Source: Gambelia wislizenii
Taxonomy: Eukaryota; Chordata; Lepidosauria; Squamata; Crotaphytidae
Length of the DNA: 64,000 nucleotides
Direction of reading: 5' to 3'
Assembly (NCBI GenBank): GCA_030847615.1
Contig: JAUMIR010000005.1
Location: forward strand, 106,111,116-106,175,115
Position numbers and translations under genes: made by a program. The notes below the pieces were generated by a model. That model saw only the letters and a program-made list of their open reading frames with translations, did no database searches and had not been told where the DNA came from. How positions within the stretch are numbered: position 1 is the first letter of the stretch; every line of letters starts with the position of its first letter. Shown one piece after another: positions 31,820-43,031 of this stretch.

Positions 31820-33190
31820 GATAACTATTCACATAATTTAGCTAACAGGATAAAAGGGGTAAGGGTTCAGGAGGTGTCTGGATACATGGCAGACTTCAGC
31901 TCACAAAGGGAATGACATGTGTGTTTGTGTACACCTCCCCCCACCCAGCAAACAAGTTTGGCAGAGCAGGCCAGTTTCATTGATTTAACTTAACTTTAAA
32001 AATCCAGCTGATTCCCTTCACACCTACAAGCATGTTGTAAAGACTATTGAGATAATAATGTTGGTGAAATGCTTGGAGCACTCCAGAATGCCAATTGTTA
32101 GTGTACATGCACAGGCTCTTGCTACATGTGTGAAATTCATAGATTTAATATGTTGTTTCCTCTGAAAGGATTATTGCTCAGTATAATCAGCAAGGTTGTT
32201 ATTTGGGAAAAGTGGGTGGGGTGTTGATAGCCATCAGTTCTACTAGTTACACCCTGATGAGAGAAAACATCCATTACCTGGCACTCTGTTGAACAGCAAC
32301 CAGTTTGCTTCTCCTGACCACAGAAGTATTATGTGTCAGGAAGTTCAGAAAATTGGCCTGGGCAAGAAAGAAACATGGCCAGGTTCTCAGGTTTCTCTTT
32401 CTCCAATCTTTACATTCCACTTACACAACAAGGTGATGTGTCCCACGGCCAGTTAGTTTACTTTACTCTTTCTCTCTGTTTGGAAAGCAAGGATGGGTTT
32501 GCTGTTTGTCTGAGAAATAAGCAACAAGACAGAAATGGTGGTATAAAGAAACTCCATGTGTGGCATGAACCTCTTTGAAAGATCCAGTCCCAACAAGAAG
32601 GAGAGGGGGGAAAACCCCAGGACTTGTGGTGAGGCCATTTCAACCATTCAGGTAGTTCCTTTTGTCTACTGCTGCTTAGGAATGGAAAGGCTATTCAAAA
32701 TCATTTGTTTCCAGGTTGAAAAATGAATTCCCTGACAATTAACAGCCCCTTTATGACGGATAATACAGCAGTGAGAATTTTGCACAATTTTTTCCTTGTT
32801 TTGACATGCTGAAGTGTTGTTGCAGAGAAAGATATCTGAGTTTCCTGCACAGAAAACCTGTTTGCTGCATAGAGAAGTTTTGGGGGGCAAAAAAAGAGGT
32901 TTCTTCACAGAATGATTCCTGTTCAACACTTTGGAACGTTCAAATATGGGGAGAATGCTACAGAGGAGTATTCATTTTTTCCCACAGTGGGGAGAAAACT
33001 AATTATTCATCTTTGTGAAAGAGGATGAAATAATTGAGGATTTACATCCCTACACTACTCTCAATTTGAACATCACTTTTTTTCCTCTGCTGTCTGTGTA
33101 GCTATAATCTACTCTGAAGAAAGGGCTAAAATACATTAAACATGTAGTACATAAATATGTAAATCTGTACACTATGATACATTAAATATT
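31820..33190. other. Intergenic sequence, nothing recognised
   Basis: No gene or repeat end could be supported. The short frames look random. Confidence 0.45.
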
Positions 33191-33595
33191 ACCAGATCCT
33201 ACTTTGTTGCTGTGGAAGTCTCTCCTACAGGGAGAGGCCCTCCCATGCTGTGGAATTCTCTCTTACAGGGGGAAGGCTAGGCTCTCCTCTTTTACAGGGA
33301 GAGGGCTAGGCCTGCTACTGTAGGTAAAGACCTTTTTATTTGAACAGGCATTTGGTAACTACATGGGTATGTAGAAAGGTCTTTAATGGGCTGTATCTGC
33401 TGCACTTTTATTGTTATTGTCATGTTTTTGAACGAGTTTATACTGTTTTAAAGTATTGATGTTTTAATATGGTCACTGATATAATCTTTAAAAAACCTTT
33501 TTATTATAAGATTTTAATTCATGTACTTTGTTTTTATTAATGTTATGAGCCATCTTTTATACAATTTGGGAGAAAGGTAGGATAAAAATGACAGA
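33190..33595 (+). repeat. L2-like LINE 3' end
   Basis: 'ggaattctctcttacaggggg...aggctag', then 'cctttttatttgaacaggcatttggtaa', T-rich sequence, and 'tgttatgagccatctttta...tttgggagaaaggtaggataaaaatga'. This is the characteristic order of the reptile L2 3' end. No coding part. Confidence 0.55.
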
Positions 33596-33704
33596 AACAT
33601 ACTACAGTTAACAAAGTATTGGGAAAAGAAGCTTCTTTTTACAAAGATTTTTTTATGTCTGCCTAGCGCCCCCCCCCACGTTACTCCTTGTCCTCTGCCT
33701 AGCA

Positions 33705-33745
33705 GCATCTTGTTGTTGTTGTTGTTGTTGTTGTTTTTTTTTTAA
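33705..33745. repeat. (TTG)n and T-run simple repeat
   Basis: About eight consecutive TTG units followed by a run of T. Confidence 0.9.
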
Positions 33746-33799
33746 TCCTCAGCACTGGGAGGATGGTGAAAGAGGGCTGCTGTTGGGTTGCAGCTCTAT

Positions 33800-34024
33800 G
33801 GACTTTGTCATACTACAGTTATAGTGCTATTATTCCACTTTAACTGTTACGGCTATCTCCTGTGGGGATTTTGGGGTTTGTAGCTTAGTGAAACCTAAGA
33901 GCTCTCTGGCTGAGAATTTCCTAAATGTCCCTCCCTAAACTGCAAATCCCAGGATTCCATAGGTTGCAGCCAGAGCAGTTAAAGTGGAATAATAGCACTT
34001 TAAGAGTGCAGCGTGATTAAGTCC
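33800..34024. mobile_element. Foldback Harbinger-like MITE, TAT duplication
   Basis: TAT at 33797-33799 and 34025-34027 flank 225 bp. The ends are GGACTTTGTCATAC and AATC-type TTAAGTCC, and inverted inner blocks include AGTGCTATTATTCCACTTTAA. The middle has 'tttgtagctta...gcaaatcccagg'. It is the same GGACTT end class as the MITEs at 10442, 49148, 50130 and 57281. Confidence 0.75.
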
Positions 34025-34259
34025 TATGTGTGCTGTCAACAATGCAATAAAGCTTGAGTTGGGAAAGAGAAGAATTCTAGGTGATCCTACTGCAGAGGTG
34101 TTTGTCTGCCTACAACAGGCAAAGTAAACAACAACTGCCTCTAGAATCCCTTACCGAGCACTCTTGAACAACAAAACAGAAAGAAAGGGGAGAGCAGATC
34201 AATCTGTCTCACCAACTCTCTCCACCATGTTAAAACAATTACTTTGGCTACTAAAATGG

Positions 34260-35395
34260 AAATCATAAGTAAGTCTTAAGTCAAGTCTTAAGTCCCTATG
34301 ATCAAGTCTCAAGTTTCAAGTCCTTTCAAGATACTTTCAAGTTGAGTTACAAGTCCGAGAGCTAATTTTAATAGAAAAAAAAGGAGGTGGTGTGTGTGTG
34401 TGTGTGTGTGTGGTTTCAATAACTACAAAATCAAGATGATGTGTGTAATGTTAGGTTAAAAAATTAAATTATCACTTGCGTTTAACAAGGCTTTATATAA
34501 ACAAAGCTGTGCTGTTAATCAAATTTATCAAGATAGTATTTTAGAAAAACTTTTTTTTTTTACAAGATTGGCCCCCAGCCTGCTGTTTGCTGTTCCCCTC
34601 AGAGATATGCTTCTGGAGGCAAGTCTTGCATGCTGCTGCTCTTAGGAAGTGCTTTAGAAGAAGCCTCTGATGTGCAGTTGCTATTGGGTTTGAGGTGGGG
34701 GGTTAGGTCTACCCAGAAGCTAGTCTGTCCCCGCTGCCTGTTGGAGGAGCCTTCTAAACAATTTTTTAAGAGTAGCGGCATGCAAGACTTGCACCCAAAG
34801 CACAGGAAGCATTAGGCAAATGACTGAACACCCTGGCTGATTATTGGGGAGGGTGGGCTCCAAAATCCAAGGAGGGAGCTGGTAAAGCATCAGCGAGACA
34901 AAGGAAAGGGTGAGGAGGAGCTGGTGAAGTTGCAGGCTGGCTACAGAGACACTAACAATTTGGGCTGAGGAAGAAGCAGGAGGGTATGAAATAAGAACAC
35001 TAAACTAGAGGATGGGCTTGAGACTTGCTTGGCAGCATGTGAGAAATGCTTCCCGTGCTCTGCTTCCTGTGGGGCTGCTCAGCAGATCTTGCCTGCTGCT
35101 TAGGAAAAGGCAAGCTTTAGAGGAGCCTTCCACCTCAAGCCTGTTGCTGAACTCATTTGCTGTGTTCCCCATGAAGAAACACTTCCCAAACTCTCAGGGT
35201 GGGTGTTGCCTACTGCTAGGAAATACTTTAGAAGGCTCCCCCTCCTCCAAGGCCAGCAAATAAATAGCTGAAAATATACAAGTCTCAAGTCCAGTTGGGT
35301 CAGTGCTTCATTTATGGCAGAGTTGAGTCCAAGTCAAATCGTTGAAATTGTGGAGACCTACTTGAGTCTGAGTCAATTGAGTCTACATCACTGGA
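34260..35395. repeat. AAGTC/GAGTC-iterated element
   Basis: Left flank 34260-34360 and right flank 35280-35395 both consist of spaced AAGTC, AAGTCTTAAGTC, GAGTCCAAGTC and TGAGTCTGAGTC motifs. Between them lie a (GT)n run (about 34391-34411), an inverted pair (34620-34670 against 34750-34795, sharing AAGTCTTGCATGC) and a similar diverged segment at about 35025-35260. I read this as one non-autonomous DNA element of unknown superfamily. Confidence 0.45.
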
Positions 35396-35399
35396 GGCT

Positions 35400-35830
35400 G
35401 GTGAAAGAAAAGAAAAATCATCCATGGATGCATTTTGGAATTTTTTTTCAAGAGGTCTCTAAAACGTTCAAAATGTTCTTTTTACTTATGCAAATCTTAC
35501 CTGATCTGGTTGTTTCATTTCACATGTGCATATTGTTAGTTCTGGATAAAAAGTTTGCTGAATAACATTGAATTGCTCTTCCTTTTTGTGATGCAGGAAC
35601 CTATCTCCGTTATTTCCATATTAATCGCATTTCTGCTTCTGGTACCATTTTTTTTCTTTTCAAGAAGTAATGCCCAGGAACACATGTAGTTCATTAACTG
35701 AAGTATTCCTCTTAGTACATAAGTAAGTAAATATATAAGTAACTACTGTGCAGCTCAACCATTTTTCTTAACTTATAGAAGTGATAAGGCCCCATAGCCA
35801 TACTTCCAAGGAAACACCTTAGCAGTTTCC
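35400..35830. other. Intergenic AT-rich sequence
   Basis: No gene or repeat recognised. Confidence 0.45.
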
Positions 35831-35834
35831 CCCA

Positions 35835-36744
35835 TATTTTTGAAAATAATGTGTGGGAATATGCACTATCACTCATTAGGACAATCGATTCATATCACTG
35901 CACATTCTCAGAGTGAACAGCTGATTGGTTGGGCATGCACAGGGGGCAGAGCTTGCTAGCAAGACAAGTGCTTGGAACTGCCATGTTGGATTTTTGCTGT
36001 AGCAATCATACGCTGATTTGATGAAACAGTCTTTCCCTCCTGTTTATTTAAGTGGAAGATCATACTTCTGTACCTTGGATTTGTGTTTTTTTAAAAATAC
36101 TGTTTGGCCTCAGCAACTGGTGGGAATAAAAATGCGGGTAATTCACTCGTGCCCACCAGCTTGATTTGCAAGCATGCCAGTTTGAACAATGAACGTGGAT
36201 AGCTTCACATGCCTGAGACCTTGCCAATAAATCATGGAGATCATAGAATCATAGAATTGTAGAGTTGGAAGAGACCACAAAGGCCATCCAGTCCAACCTC
36301 CTGCCATGCAGGAAATCATGATCAAACCATCCCTGACAGATGGCCATCCAGCCTCTATTTAAAGACCTCCAAGGGAGGAGACCCCACCACGCTCCGAGGG
36401 AGTGTCTTCCACTGCCGAACAGCTCTTACTGTCAGAAAGTTCCTTCTAATGTTGAGGTGGAATCTCTGTTCCTGGAGCTTGCATCCATTGTTCTGTGTTC
36501 TAATCTCTGGAGCAGCAGAAAACAAGCTTGCTTCATCCTCAATGTGACACCCCTTCAAATACTTAAACAGGGCTATCATATCACCCCTTAACCATCTTTT
36601 TTTCCAGGCTGAACATACCCAGCTCCCTAAGTCTTTCCTCATAAGGCATGGTTTCCAGACGTTTCACCATTTTAGTCAAAAGCTGCTGCAAACTCAAATT
36701 ACTATGCATCAGTCCACATTTTGCTCTCTCATATAGACGAGCCC
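35835..36744 (+). mobile_element. MITE of the GGGCTTGTCTA family, split by CR1
   Basis: Left part about 35835-36240 and right part 36678-36744 flank a CR1 copy. The right end 'atatagacgagccc' is the family terminus reversed. At the break, '...aaatcatggaga' and 'aaaagctgctgcaaactc' join to match the uninterrupted stretch 'accatggagacaaatgagcactgctgcaaat' at about 47230-47262. Block similarity continues into 52085-52473 ('ggcagagcttgctagcaag' compared with 'ggcaggcttgctggcaag'). Confidence 0.75.
36241..36677 (-). pseudogene. CR1 LINE 3' fragment inside a MITE
   Basis: On the minus strand it ends with the CR1 tail (reverse of TCATAGAATCATAGAATT at 36241). It encodes 'LFKYLKGCHIEDEASLFSAAPEIRTQNNG', 'RFHLNIRRNFLTVRAV' and 'PLEVFK' blocks with breaks. 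The 5' end is cut within the 'LVKGLETMPYEE' region near 36677. Very similar to the copy at 22555. Confidence 0.92.
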
Positions 36745-36938
36745 TAAGTCTTTTTTAAAGCTAATATGTCTTAATTGAGCATCCAAGACCAAGCCAGACT
36801 CAAAATGTTTTATATGATGACAGAGATAGGTTCAGACAATATGTTTTTGCTGGGAAAATCATTTTTCCTGAAGCTGCTGAAAGCCTTACCATAGTGCTGT
36901 GTGAGACAGGGAAGGCATTCTCTTGAAATGGACTCTTA

Positions 36939-37560
36939 GGAGATTTTCACATGGGGCCAAAATGCCCCATTACTGCCCCGCCACCTCGTCTCCCATTCCT
37001 GCCATGGAATAACGTAAATCTTTCACACACTTACCTTAATTCCGCGGCAGGAATGGGCTCCCCCTTCCCTCGCTGGCCAGCTGTAAATGCAGCTGTTGTA
37101 AGGCTGCTTTTACGACCGGCCTTCTGAAACATTATCACGTTATTGTGTGAAAACGGCTGGGCAGTAAATTTAAAAAATAAAAGTCCCCCAAACATAAAAT
37201 CAGTTCACCAAGCACAAAAATACACTTTAAATCACACAATCAAAACAGGGAGGGTAAAATAAAGGGTGCCACTTACCCGGATGTCCAGATTGTACAAGGA
37301 AGTGCTCGGAATGGACTTCCCCTCTGCAGCTGTCATTTTGGAACAGGAATGGGGCTCCTGTTCGCACACCCATGATTGCGTGATAGTGATGGAATGGGAG
37401 GTCTATTCACAATGAATTATCATGATTACATTGTTCCAGAACAGTCACGGGAGCAGCATGGATGCAGAACAGAATGGGGTCAACATCGTCCGAAAGGGAA
37501 AACCTTTCCCGCCCCTGTTCTGTTCCTGCCACAGGATATATAGCCCATGTGAAAATCTCC
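36939..37560. mobile_element. Harbinger-like MITE with TTA duplication
   Basis: TTA (36936-36938) and TTA (37561-37563) flank 622 bp with terminal inverted repeats GGAGATTTTCACATGGG and the complement CCCATGTGAAAATCTCC. The interior 'cacttacccggatgtccagattgtacaaggaagtg' is shared with 57281-57835 and, inverted, with 51225-51640. No transposase frame. Confidence 0.88.
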
Positions 37561-37564
37561 TTAA

Positions 37565-39160
37565 TGTGAAATTTGACTATACAGGTATTCTGCATTAGTG
37601 TTATTAAATTACCAGTGCGGAGGATTTTTTTGGCCACTATGCATAGGCTTCTGAAGGTCGAGTAATGTAACAATAAGCACCAAGGCATGTGCACACACAG
37701 AAGGAAAATGTATAGTGTGTTGATGTGGCACCCACACACCTTACAATCACATGGCCCAGAAAACTTGCCCCAGCAGAATGGGGTGGGGGACAACTGAGAT
37801 ACATTTTCTGGACACACTACTGTAGCAAGATGAGTAGAATTCCATTGCCATAGCTCTGTTCTTGGGGTTCAGTTAAGGGTTGACTTTAGCCTTTATGTGA
37901 AGGTTGACCATGTTCACTAACTTCTTGGCATTTAGTAGAATGAATTATTTCTGGGTTTTGATGCTGGTAACTTGGAAAGGTATGGGATTTGAAATTTATC
38001 TACTTGGAGGTTTGCTCTCAGTATGAATGCTGTTATTAGATATGTCGCTGTGCTGAATAAGTCATCTTGTTTGTCATGTTTTCAGCTCTAATAACTGGCC
38101 TACATGCTCATTGTTGAATTGTGAAACATTCTTATTGAAATGAGAGAGGATTTTCACCCATTGAACAACCAGGAGTGGTTTGCTCTTACATTTTTAACAA
38201 CATTTTACTTGAAGTTTTGGTACAGATTAAGGGCAGCTTCTCAATTATTATTTACAATAGGATCCTTCTAGAATTTCTCTATCTACCATTTCTTTATCTA
38301 CCATAAAAGCTTCTATTCATTAAGAACTTTTTTCCTACTAAAATGACTTCAGTAGATCCACACACATTCCTAAATATGTTAGTTACTGCTAACACTCTGA
38401 ATGTATTTAGTAATTTATTTTTAAAGTGTATTTATCACTTCTGTAACCTGCTCTGTGGTGAGCTGCCTTGGGTTTCAGGCTGGGAGAAGGATGGCGTATA
38501 AGTTAAATTAAATAAATTAAATTTAAAATTCTCAGCATGGAGAGGATCATGTTGGACCTACCTGCCATGGAGAGCCTCATACTTAATATCTATAAAAAGT
38601 ATTTCAGGCTTCAACTCACTTCCTCAGCTGCAGTCCATAAAAGATTATGCCAAATAAATGTTGCTGGTTTTTTTTGTTACAACAGACTAACACAGCTACC
38701 ACCTGGAAATACTCAATGCAGCATTAATATGGTTGAATAAGCAGGGATTCACAGCTAGACTTTTCAGAATTAAGAACTTAAAGCCCTGGACATGGATGGA
38801 CAACATCCATGTTGGTTCTTCCCACACCCATTTTTGGAAAAGTTTCAAGATTTTTTTTTCATCCAGAAGAAATCTGTGAAATCTTATTAAAAAAAACTAC
38901 ATTGGTCACCAATATCTAGTCTTTACCCATATGATCATTGATTAGCTGTAAAATGGAGGTTATCAGTTTAAAACTCACACTGACAAATTAACTATTGCTA
39001 TAATTTTGACCCCTCTTCATTTTGTGCCTATGATGTTAAAAGTCACTTGATTTTCTGCACAATAGTACTTGCTGTACTTGCTAGAACAGGCAAATGTAGG
39101 TCCGAAGTGTGTTTTTGTTTGGTCTTATGGATTTCCGTCCTTGTTTTGAACTCATGATTT
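37565..39160. other. Intergenic sequence with a LINE-tail fragment
   Basis: 38440-38525 ('cctgctctgtggtgagctgccttgggtttcaggctgggagaaggatgg' then ATTAAAT repeats) is an L2-like 3' tail. 38680-38705 has a 'acagactaacacagctacc' phrase common in vertebrate repeats. No gene. Confidence 0.45.
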
Positions 39161-39174
39161 AAAGTTTGGGTGCC
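39161..39174 (+). repeat. Target-site duplication, left copy
   Basis: AAAGTTTGGGTGCC, repeated exactly at 43018-43031 on the other side of the LINE. Confidence 0.93.
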
Positions 39175-39500
39175 CCCAGGGGACTCAAGCATCCCTATGC
39201 AAACCTAGCTCAAGGGAAAAACAGTCTTCACTGCCACCTACCTCATCTCCTAAGCCAAAGAATGCCCCCCTCACTAAAGAGATGGGATCCTTGCTTGCTT
39301 CTGATCCTCATTTCACTTCCCATGCTGCATTGGTTCTTCCAATCTCCCTTCCAGAACAGGCAGGGCAAGAAGAACAGGAATGTGACTCACTACCCCTCCA
39401 TCCTCAGAGGAGGACACAGCCACAGTCAACCCAGTCATTTAACCAACTGCCATCAGATGAATTACCCATTCAGCCTGTGCCCTGCAATGCGACTGCCTGA
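39175..39500 (+). pseudogene. LINE ORF1, C-terminal remnant
   Basis: The frame is open from the insertion edge to TGA at 39498-39500 and lies in the same register as ORF2. About 108 codons remain, rich in Pro, Ser and Gln ('PLHPQRRTQPQSTQ', 'LPSDELPIQP'). No RNA-binding motif is left in the retained part. ORF2 starts 30 bases after its stop. The missing N-terminus makes it non-functional here. Confidence 0.65.
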
Positions 39501-39530
39501 CCTCCAACAGACCAGCACAAGGTGACCCTT

Positions 39531-42500
39531 ATGACCTGGAACATTGCTGGGTGGCCGATGGCCCACAGAGATCCCTGTCCTAATGACTTCCTCACCCAAT
39601 ATGACATTATACTGATCCAGGAAACATGGACTAATAAGGATCTGTTATTAAATGGCTTTCACTCATTCTCAATTCCGGCAGAGCCAGGGAAAAAGCATGG
39701 AAGAGCTAGAGGCGGCCTGGGCGTCCTGGTCTCCACCACCCTACGTGCTATAACAAGGCCTCTTTCCACTTTTAAAACACATGCCATGGCAGTGCTGATT
39801 CAATTTAACCATTGCACTTTGCTGATAATAAATGCCTACATGCCTCCAATGAAGAAGAAATCCCAAATCAGAGGCCTGTGGGTTGAATTGGAATCATATA
39901 CTGCTAATCTCATGTTGCAGAACCCAAATGCATTTGTAATTTTGGGAGGTGATTTGAATGCCAGACTGGGCCCCAATAATCATACCCTATATGCCCATCA
40001 CAAATGCCCTCCTCCTGATTTTGAAGACGATGGATCCCACCTCATCCGATGCTCAAAGGACAAGAAATCAAACTTTGCAGGACTTTGTCTGGATCAAACA
40101 GCATTCAGGCTGAACCTTCAAATCCTAAATGGTGCCCTGAAAAATGACTGCCCAGCTGAATTCACTTATCTCTCTGGGTCCAGAATGAGTGCCATTGATT
40201 ACATAATCATTTCCAGGGACCTTCTTCCCTATGCCAAGGAATTAGAAGTTATGCCCAGATTTGAAAGTGATCATTTACCAATTCGGCTACAGCTTAGCGA
40301 CTTCACTCAGGAGACACACACCAGGGAGCGCTATCATCTCTCTGTGACACCATCAGGAAGGACTTATCGCCGAGCTAAATGGACCCCCCAACTAAACCAA
40401 ACAATAAGTGAGGTATTGGCTTCAGACCAACTTCAGCATCTTAGGACTGCCCTGATATCAGCTGAGTCCCCTGATGAAATCTTGGAAAATTACAATACAC
40501 TTACCCAAGCTCTACACCAATATCTAATCTGTCAAAATAGCGCACATCAGCGGAAACAACAACAGCACCACTCCAAACCATGGTTTGACAAGGAATGTGT
40601 TAATGCTAAAAAAGCCCTCATTGATATTTATCAAGATTACCTATCTAATAACATTCCAGATGCTGCACCAATGCTGCTTCAGCAGAAAAGAGACTACAAA
40701 AAGTTGCTGAGGAACAAGAAAAAAGAAGCCATGAAGAATGACTGGACACAACTTATCCAGGCAGTCAGATCCAACAACACAGCTCTATTCTGGCATATTA
40801 CATCAAGTTCCCAGAGAAATGGGCCAGCTACAGTGGATTGTCACATCCCTCCAGGGATATGGGAGGATCACTTTCAAGCACTTTATAAGGACAACTACAT
40901 TGAAAGTGGATGCACTAGCCAAAATATAGAAAATATCCAAGAGTGGCCACCAGTGACAGCGACAGAGATCAAGAACCTTGTAGCCCAGCTGAGAATGGGG
41001 AAGGCTCCAGGAGAAGACTTAATACCTCCAGAAGCCATTAAAAACAACCTTGAATTTTGGGCCCCTATCCTGGCCTCACTTTTCACCTGTATCGACAAAT
41101 ATGGTCGAGCACCCAAGGATTGGGGTCTTGCAATCATCGTCCCCATATATAAAAAAGGAAGCAAGGATGATCCTGTCAACTACAGACCAATTAGTCTCCT
41201 CAGTACAATCAGCAAACTCTATGCAAGACACTTACAGTGGAAATTTCAGACCTGGTTGGAACAAGAAAACATACTTGCAGAAGAACAAGCTGGCTTTAGG
41301 GAAGGCCGCTCCACCATAGATCAGTGCCTTGTACTCCACCACCTTATTGAAAAATACTCCACCTGCAGCACAGTTTCTCTCTATGCTGCCTTCATAGACT
41401 TTAAAGCAGCTTTTGACTCTATATCCCGAATCAAACTGTGGAAAAAACTGGAGGCTTCTTCGATCGACCGACGTTTACTCCATCTAATTCGTATGCTGCA
41501 TGAAGGGACCTCATTAAAAGTAAGATGTAACCCCCAGGGACATCTCACCAATGACATTGTCACTGAGAAGGGTGTCAAGCAAGGTTGCATTCTAGCTCCA
41601 CTCCTGTTTAACTTCTACATTAATGATTTGGTAGATCACCTCAACAACACTAACTTCCACCCCCCAAAATTAAAGGGAAGGCATATTTCAACGCTGCTTT
41701 ATGCGGATGATGCAGCAGTACTTTCAAGAACTCCCATTGGACTAAAAAGAGCCCTAAGAGCACTAACATATTATTGCAGAGTGGAACAGCTAGAACTCAA
41801 CTATCAAAAAACTAAAATCATGGCATTCGCTAAAAGGCCTAAGAACTACAACTGGAATATAGATGGCCACAAGATTGAACAGGTCTCTTGCTTCAAATAC
41901 CTGGGGGTAATTTTTCAAGCCACTGGTAGTAGGAAAGCGCATGGAGAGTATGCTGCTTGCAATGCACAGAGGAGCACAACAACCATTCTCAAATTTCTTA
42001 AGACAAGAGGAGGCCACTATTTACCTGCAGCGCTCAAACTTTTTGAAGCCAAACCAGTAGCTCAACTGCTTTATGGATCCCAATTGGGACCCTTCCCCAA
42101 CCCTGCTCCATTAGAACTTGTCCAATCCAAATTCTTAAGATCAGCTTTCCAAACTCCAAAATGTGTCTCTAACGCAGCTCTGAGACTGGAGTCAGGATTT
42201 ATGAAAATGGAGGCCAGAGTGTGGGTGACCATACTCAACTACTGGCTCAGACTATCCCTCTTTCCCACTGGCCTTGCTCCACTAACCTTAAGTGATGATT
42301 TCCAATCCAGCTGGAAACAGACAGTGATGACTAAAATCTCAATGCTGGGCCTTTCCCCAGTTCTTCTGCTAAGCCTGGGATATGATAGGGCAAAAGCTAC
42401 TATCAAACAACGGGTAGCAGATATAGAGCGACAACTGGACATAGCCAGTACTCCAACCTTCATTGCTAGTGACTCCAATAGATATCTGGCCTCACCTTTG

Positions 42501-42863
42501 GCATACTTAGCAACACTTGAAATACCTAAACATCGAAGGGCCTTTACTCTTGCACGGTGTCATGCCCTCCCTTCAGCTGTCCTTGAAGGCCGATACAAGA
42601 AGATCCCCTTCTCAGACAGACTGTGCCCCTGCAACTCAGGCCAAATAGAAACAACAGAGCATGTATTACTCCAGTGCTCATACTACAGGGACATACGTCT
42701 CAGACTTATTTCACCCCTGTTGCATAAATATCAAGGGCACACTGGACAATTCTACATAAACTTGTTGCTTTCAGACACCAACCCCGGAACAACTTATAAT
42801 GTTGCCAGATTCTGCGCAGCTGCGGTTAAAATTCGTCAGACAATGTCCTCAGCAGTAGAATAG
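39531..42863 (+). CDS. LINE ORF2: endonuclease-reverse transcriptase
   Basis: 1110 residues from ATG 39531 (an upstream in-frame GTG is not a plausible start). The start 'MTWNIAGW' is the first endonuclease strand, followed by 'IQETW' (Glu), 'GGDLNAR' and 'SDHLPI' at residues 246-251. RT: 'MGKAPGEDLIPPEAIK', 'IIVPIYKKGSKDDPVNYRPI', 'AFIDFKAAFDS' (motif A), 'GVKQGCILAPLLFN' (motif B) and YADD at 724-727 (41700-41711). The C-terminal finger C-x1-C-x9-H-x4-C is at 1032-1049. It nicks target DNA and primes cDNA synthesis on the element RNA. No stop or frameshift is seen, so it is potentially active, although the copy lacks its promoter and most of ORF1. Confidence 0.93.
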   Translation: MTWNIAGWPMAHRDPCPNDFLTQYDIILIQETWTNKDLLLNGFHSFSIPAEPGKKHGRARGGLGVLVSTTLRAITRPLSTFKTHAMAVLIQFNHCTLLIINAYMPPMKKKSQIRGLWVELESYTANLMLQNPNAFVILGGDLNARLGPNNHTLYAHHKCPPPDFEDDGSHLIRCSKDKKSNFAGLCLDQTAFRLNLQILNGALKNDCPAEFTYLSGSRMSAIDYIIISRDLLPYAKELEVMPRFESDHLPIRLQLSDFTQETHTRERYHLSVTPSGRTYRRAKWTPQLNQTISEVLASDQLQHLRTALISAESPDEILENYNTLTQALHQYLICQNSAHQRKQQQHHSKPWFDKECVNAKKALIDIYQDYLSNNIPDAAPMLLQQKRDYKKLLRNKKKEAMKNDWTQLIQAVRSNNTALFWHITSSSQRNGPATVDCHIPPGIWEDHFQALYKDNYIESGCTSQNIENIQEWPPVTATEIKNLVAQLRMGKAPGEDLIPPEAIKNNLEFWAPILASLFTCIDKYGRAPKDWGLAIIVPIYKKGSKDDPVNYRPISLLSTISKLYARHLQWKFQTWLEQENILAEEQAGFREGRSTIDQCLVLHHLIEKYSTCSTVSLYAAFIDFKAAFDSISRIKLWKKLEASSIDRRLLHLIRMLHEGTSLKVRCNPQGHLTNDIVTEKGVKQGCILAPLLFNFYINDLVDHLNNTNFHPPKLKGRHISTLLYADDAAVLSRTPIGLKRALRALTYYCRVEQLELNYQKTKIMAFAKRPKNYNWNIDGHKIEQVSCFKYLGVIFQATGSRKAHGEYAACNAQRSTTTILKFLKTRGGHYLPAALKLFEAKPVAQLLYGSQLGPFPNPAPLELVQSKFLRSAFQTPKCVSNAALRLESGFMKMEARVWVTILNYWLRLSLFPTGLAPLTLSDDFQSSWKQTVMTKISMLGLSPVLLLSLGYDRAKATIKQRVADIERQLDIASTPTFIASDSNRYLASPLAYLATLEIPKHRRAFTLARCHALPSAVLEGRYKKIPFSDRLCPCNSGQIETTEHVLLQCSYYRDIRLRLISPLLHKYQGHTGQFYINLLLSDTNPGTTYNVARFCAAAVKIRQTMSSAVE

Positions 42864-43017
42864 TGTCAACCTAGTCTTGTTATCTTGTTATACTTGTTAT
42901 ACTGGAGCTAACATTTTAAATACTGCTTTTAGCCTGTTTTTATTCTGTGATCTTACCTTTATTCTGTATCCCCTTTTTACCTGTGCTGGTCTATGACCGT
43001 AATAAAGATTCTATTCT

Positions 43018-43031
43018 AAAGTTTGGGTGCC
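43018..43031 (+). repeat. Target-site duplication, right copy
   Basis: Exact match to 39161-39174; marks the 3' boundary of the LINE. Confidence 0.93.

Larger units (their letters stand above)
39175..43017 (+). mobile_element. Endonuclease-type LINE, 5'-truncated, intact ORF2
   Basis: 3843 bp between perfect 14-bp duplications. It starts inside ORF1, carries a full ORF2, and ends in a short 3' untranslated region with AATAAA at 42999 and an ATTCT-type tail (gattctattct). The protein has an AP endonuclease, an RT and a C-terminal Cys/His finger. RNase H is not visible. By its ORF2 style and tail I favour the Vingi/I-like group over CR1, L1 or RTE, but this is recall, not a search. Confidence 0.92.
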
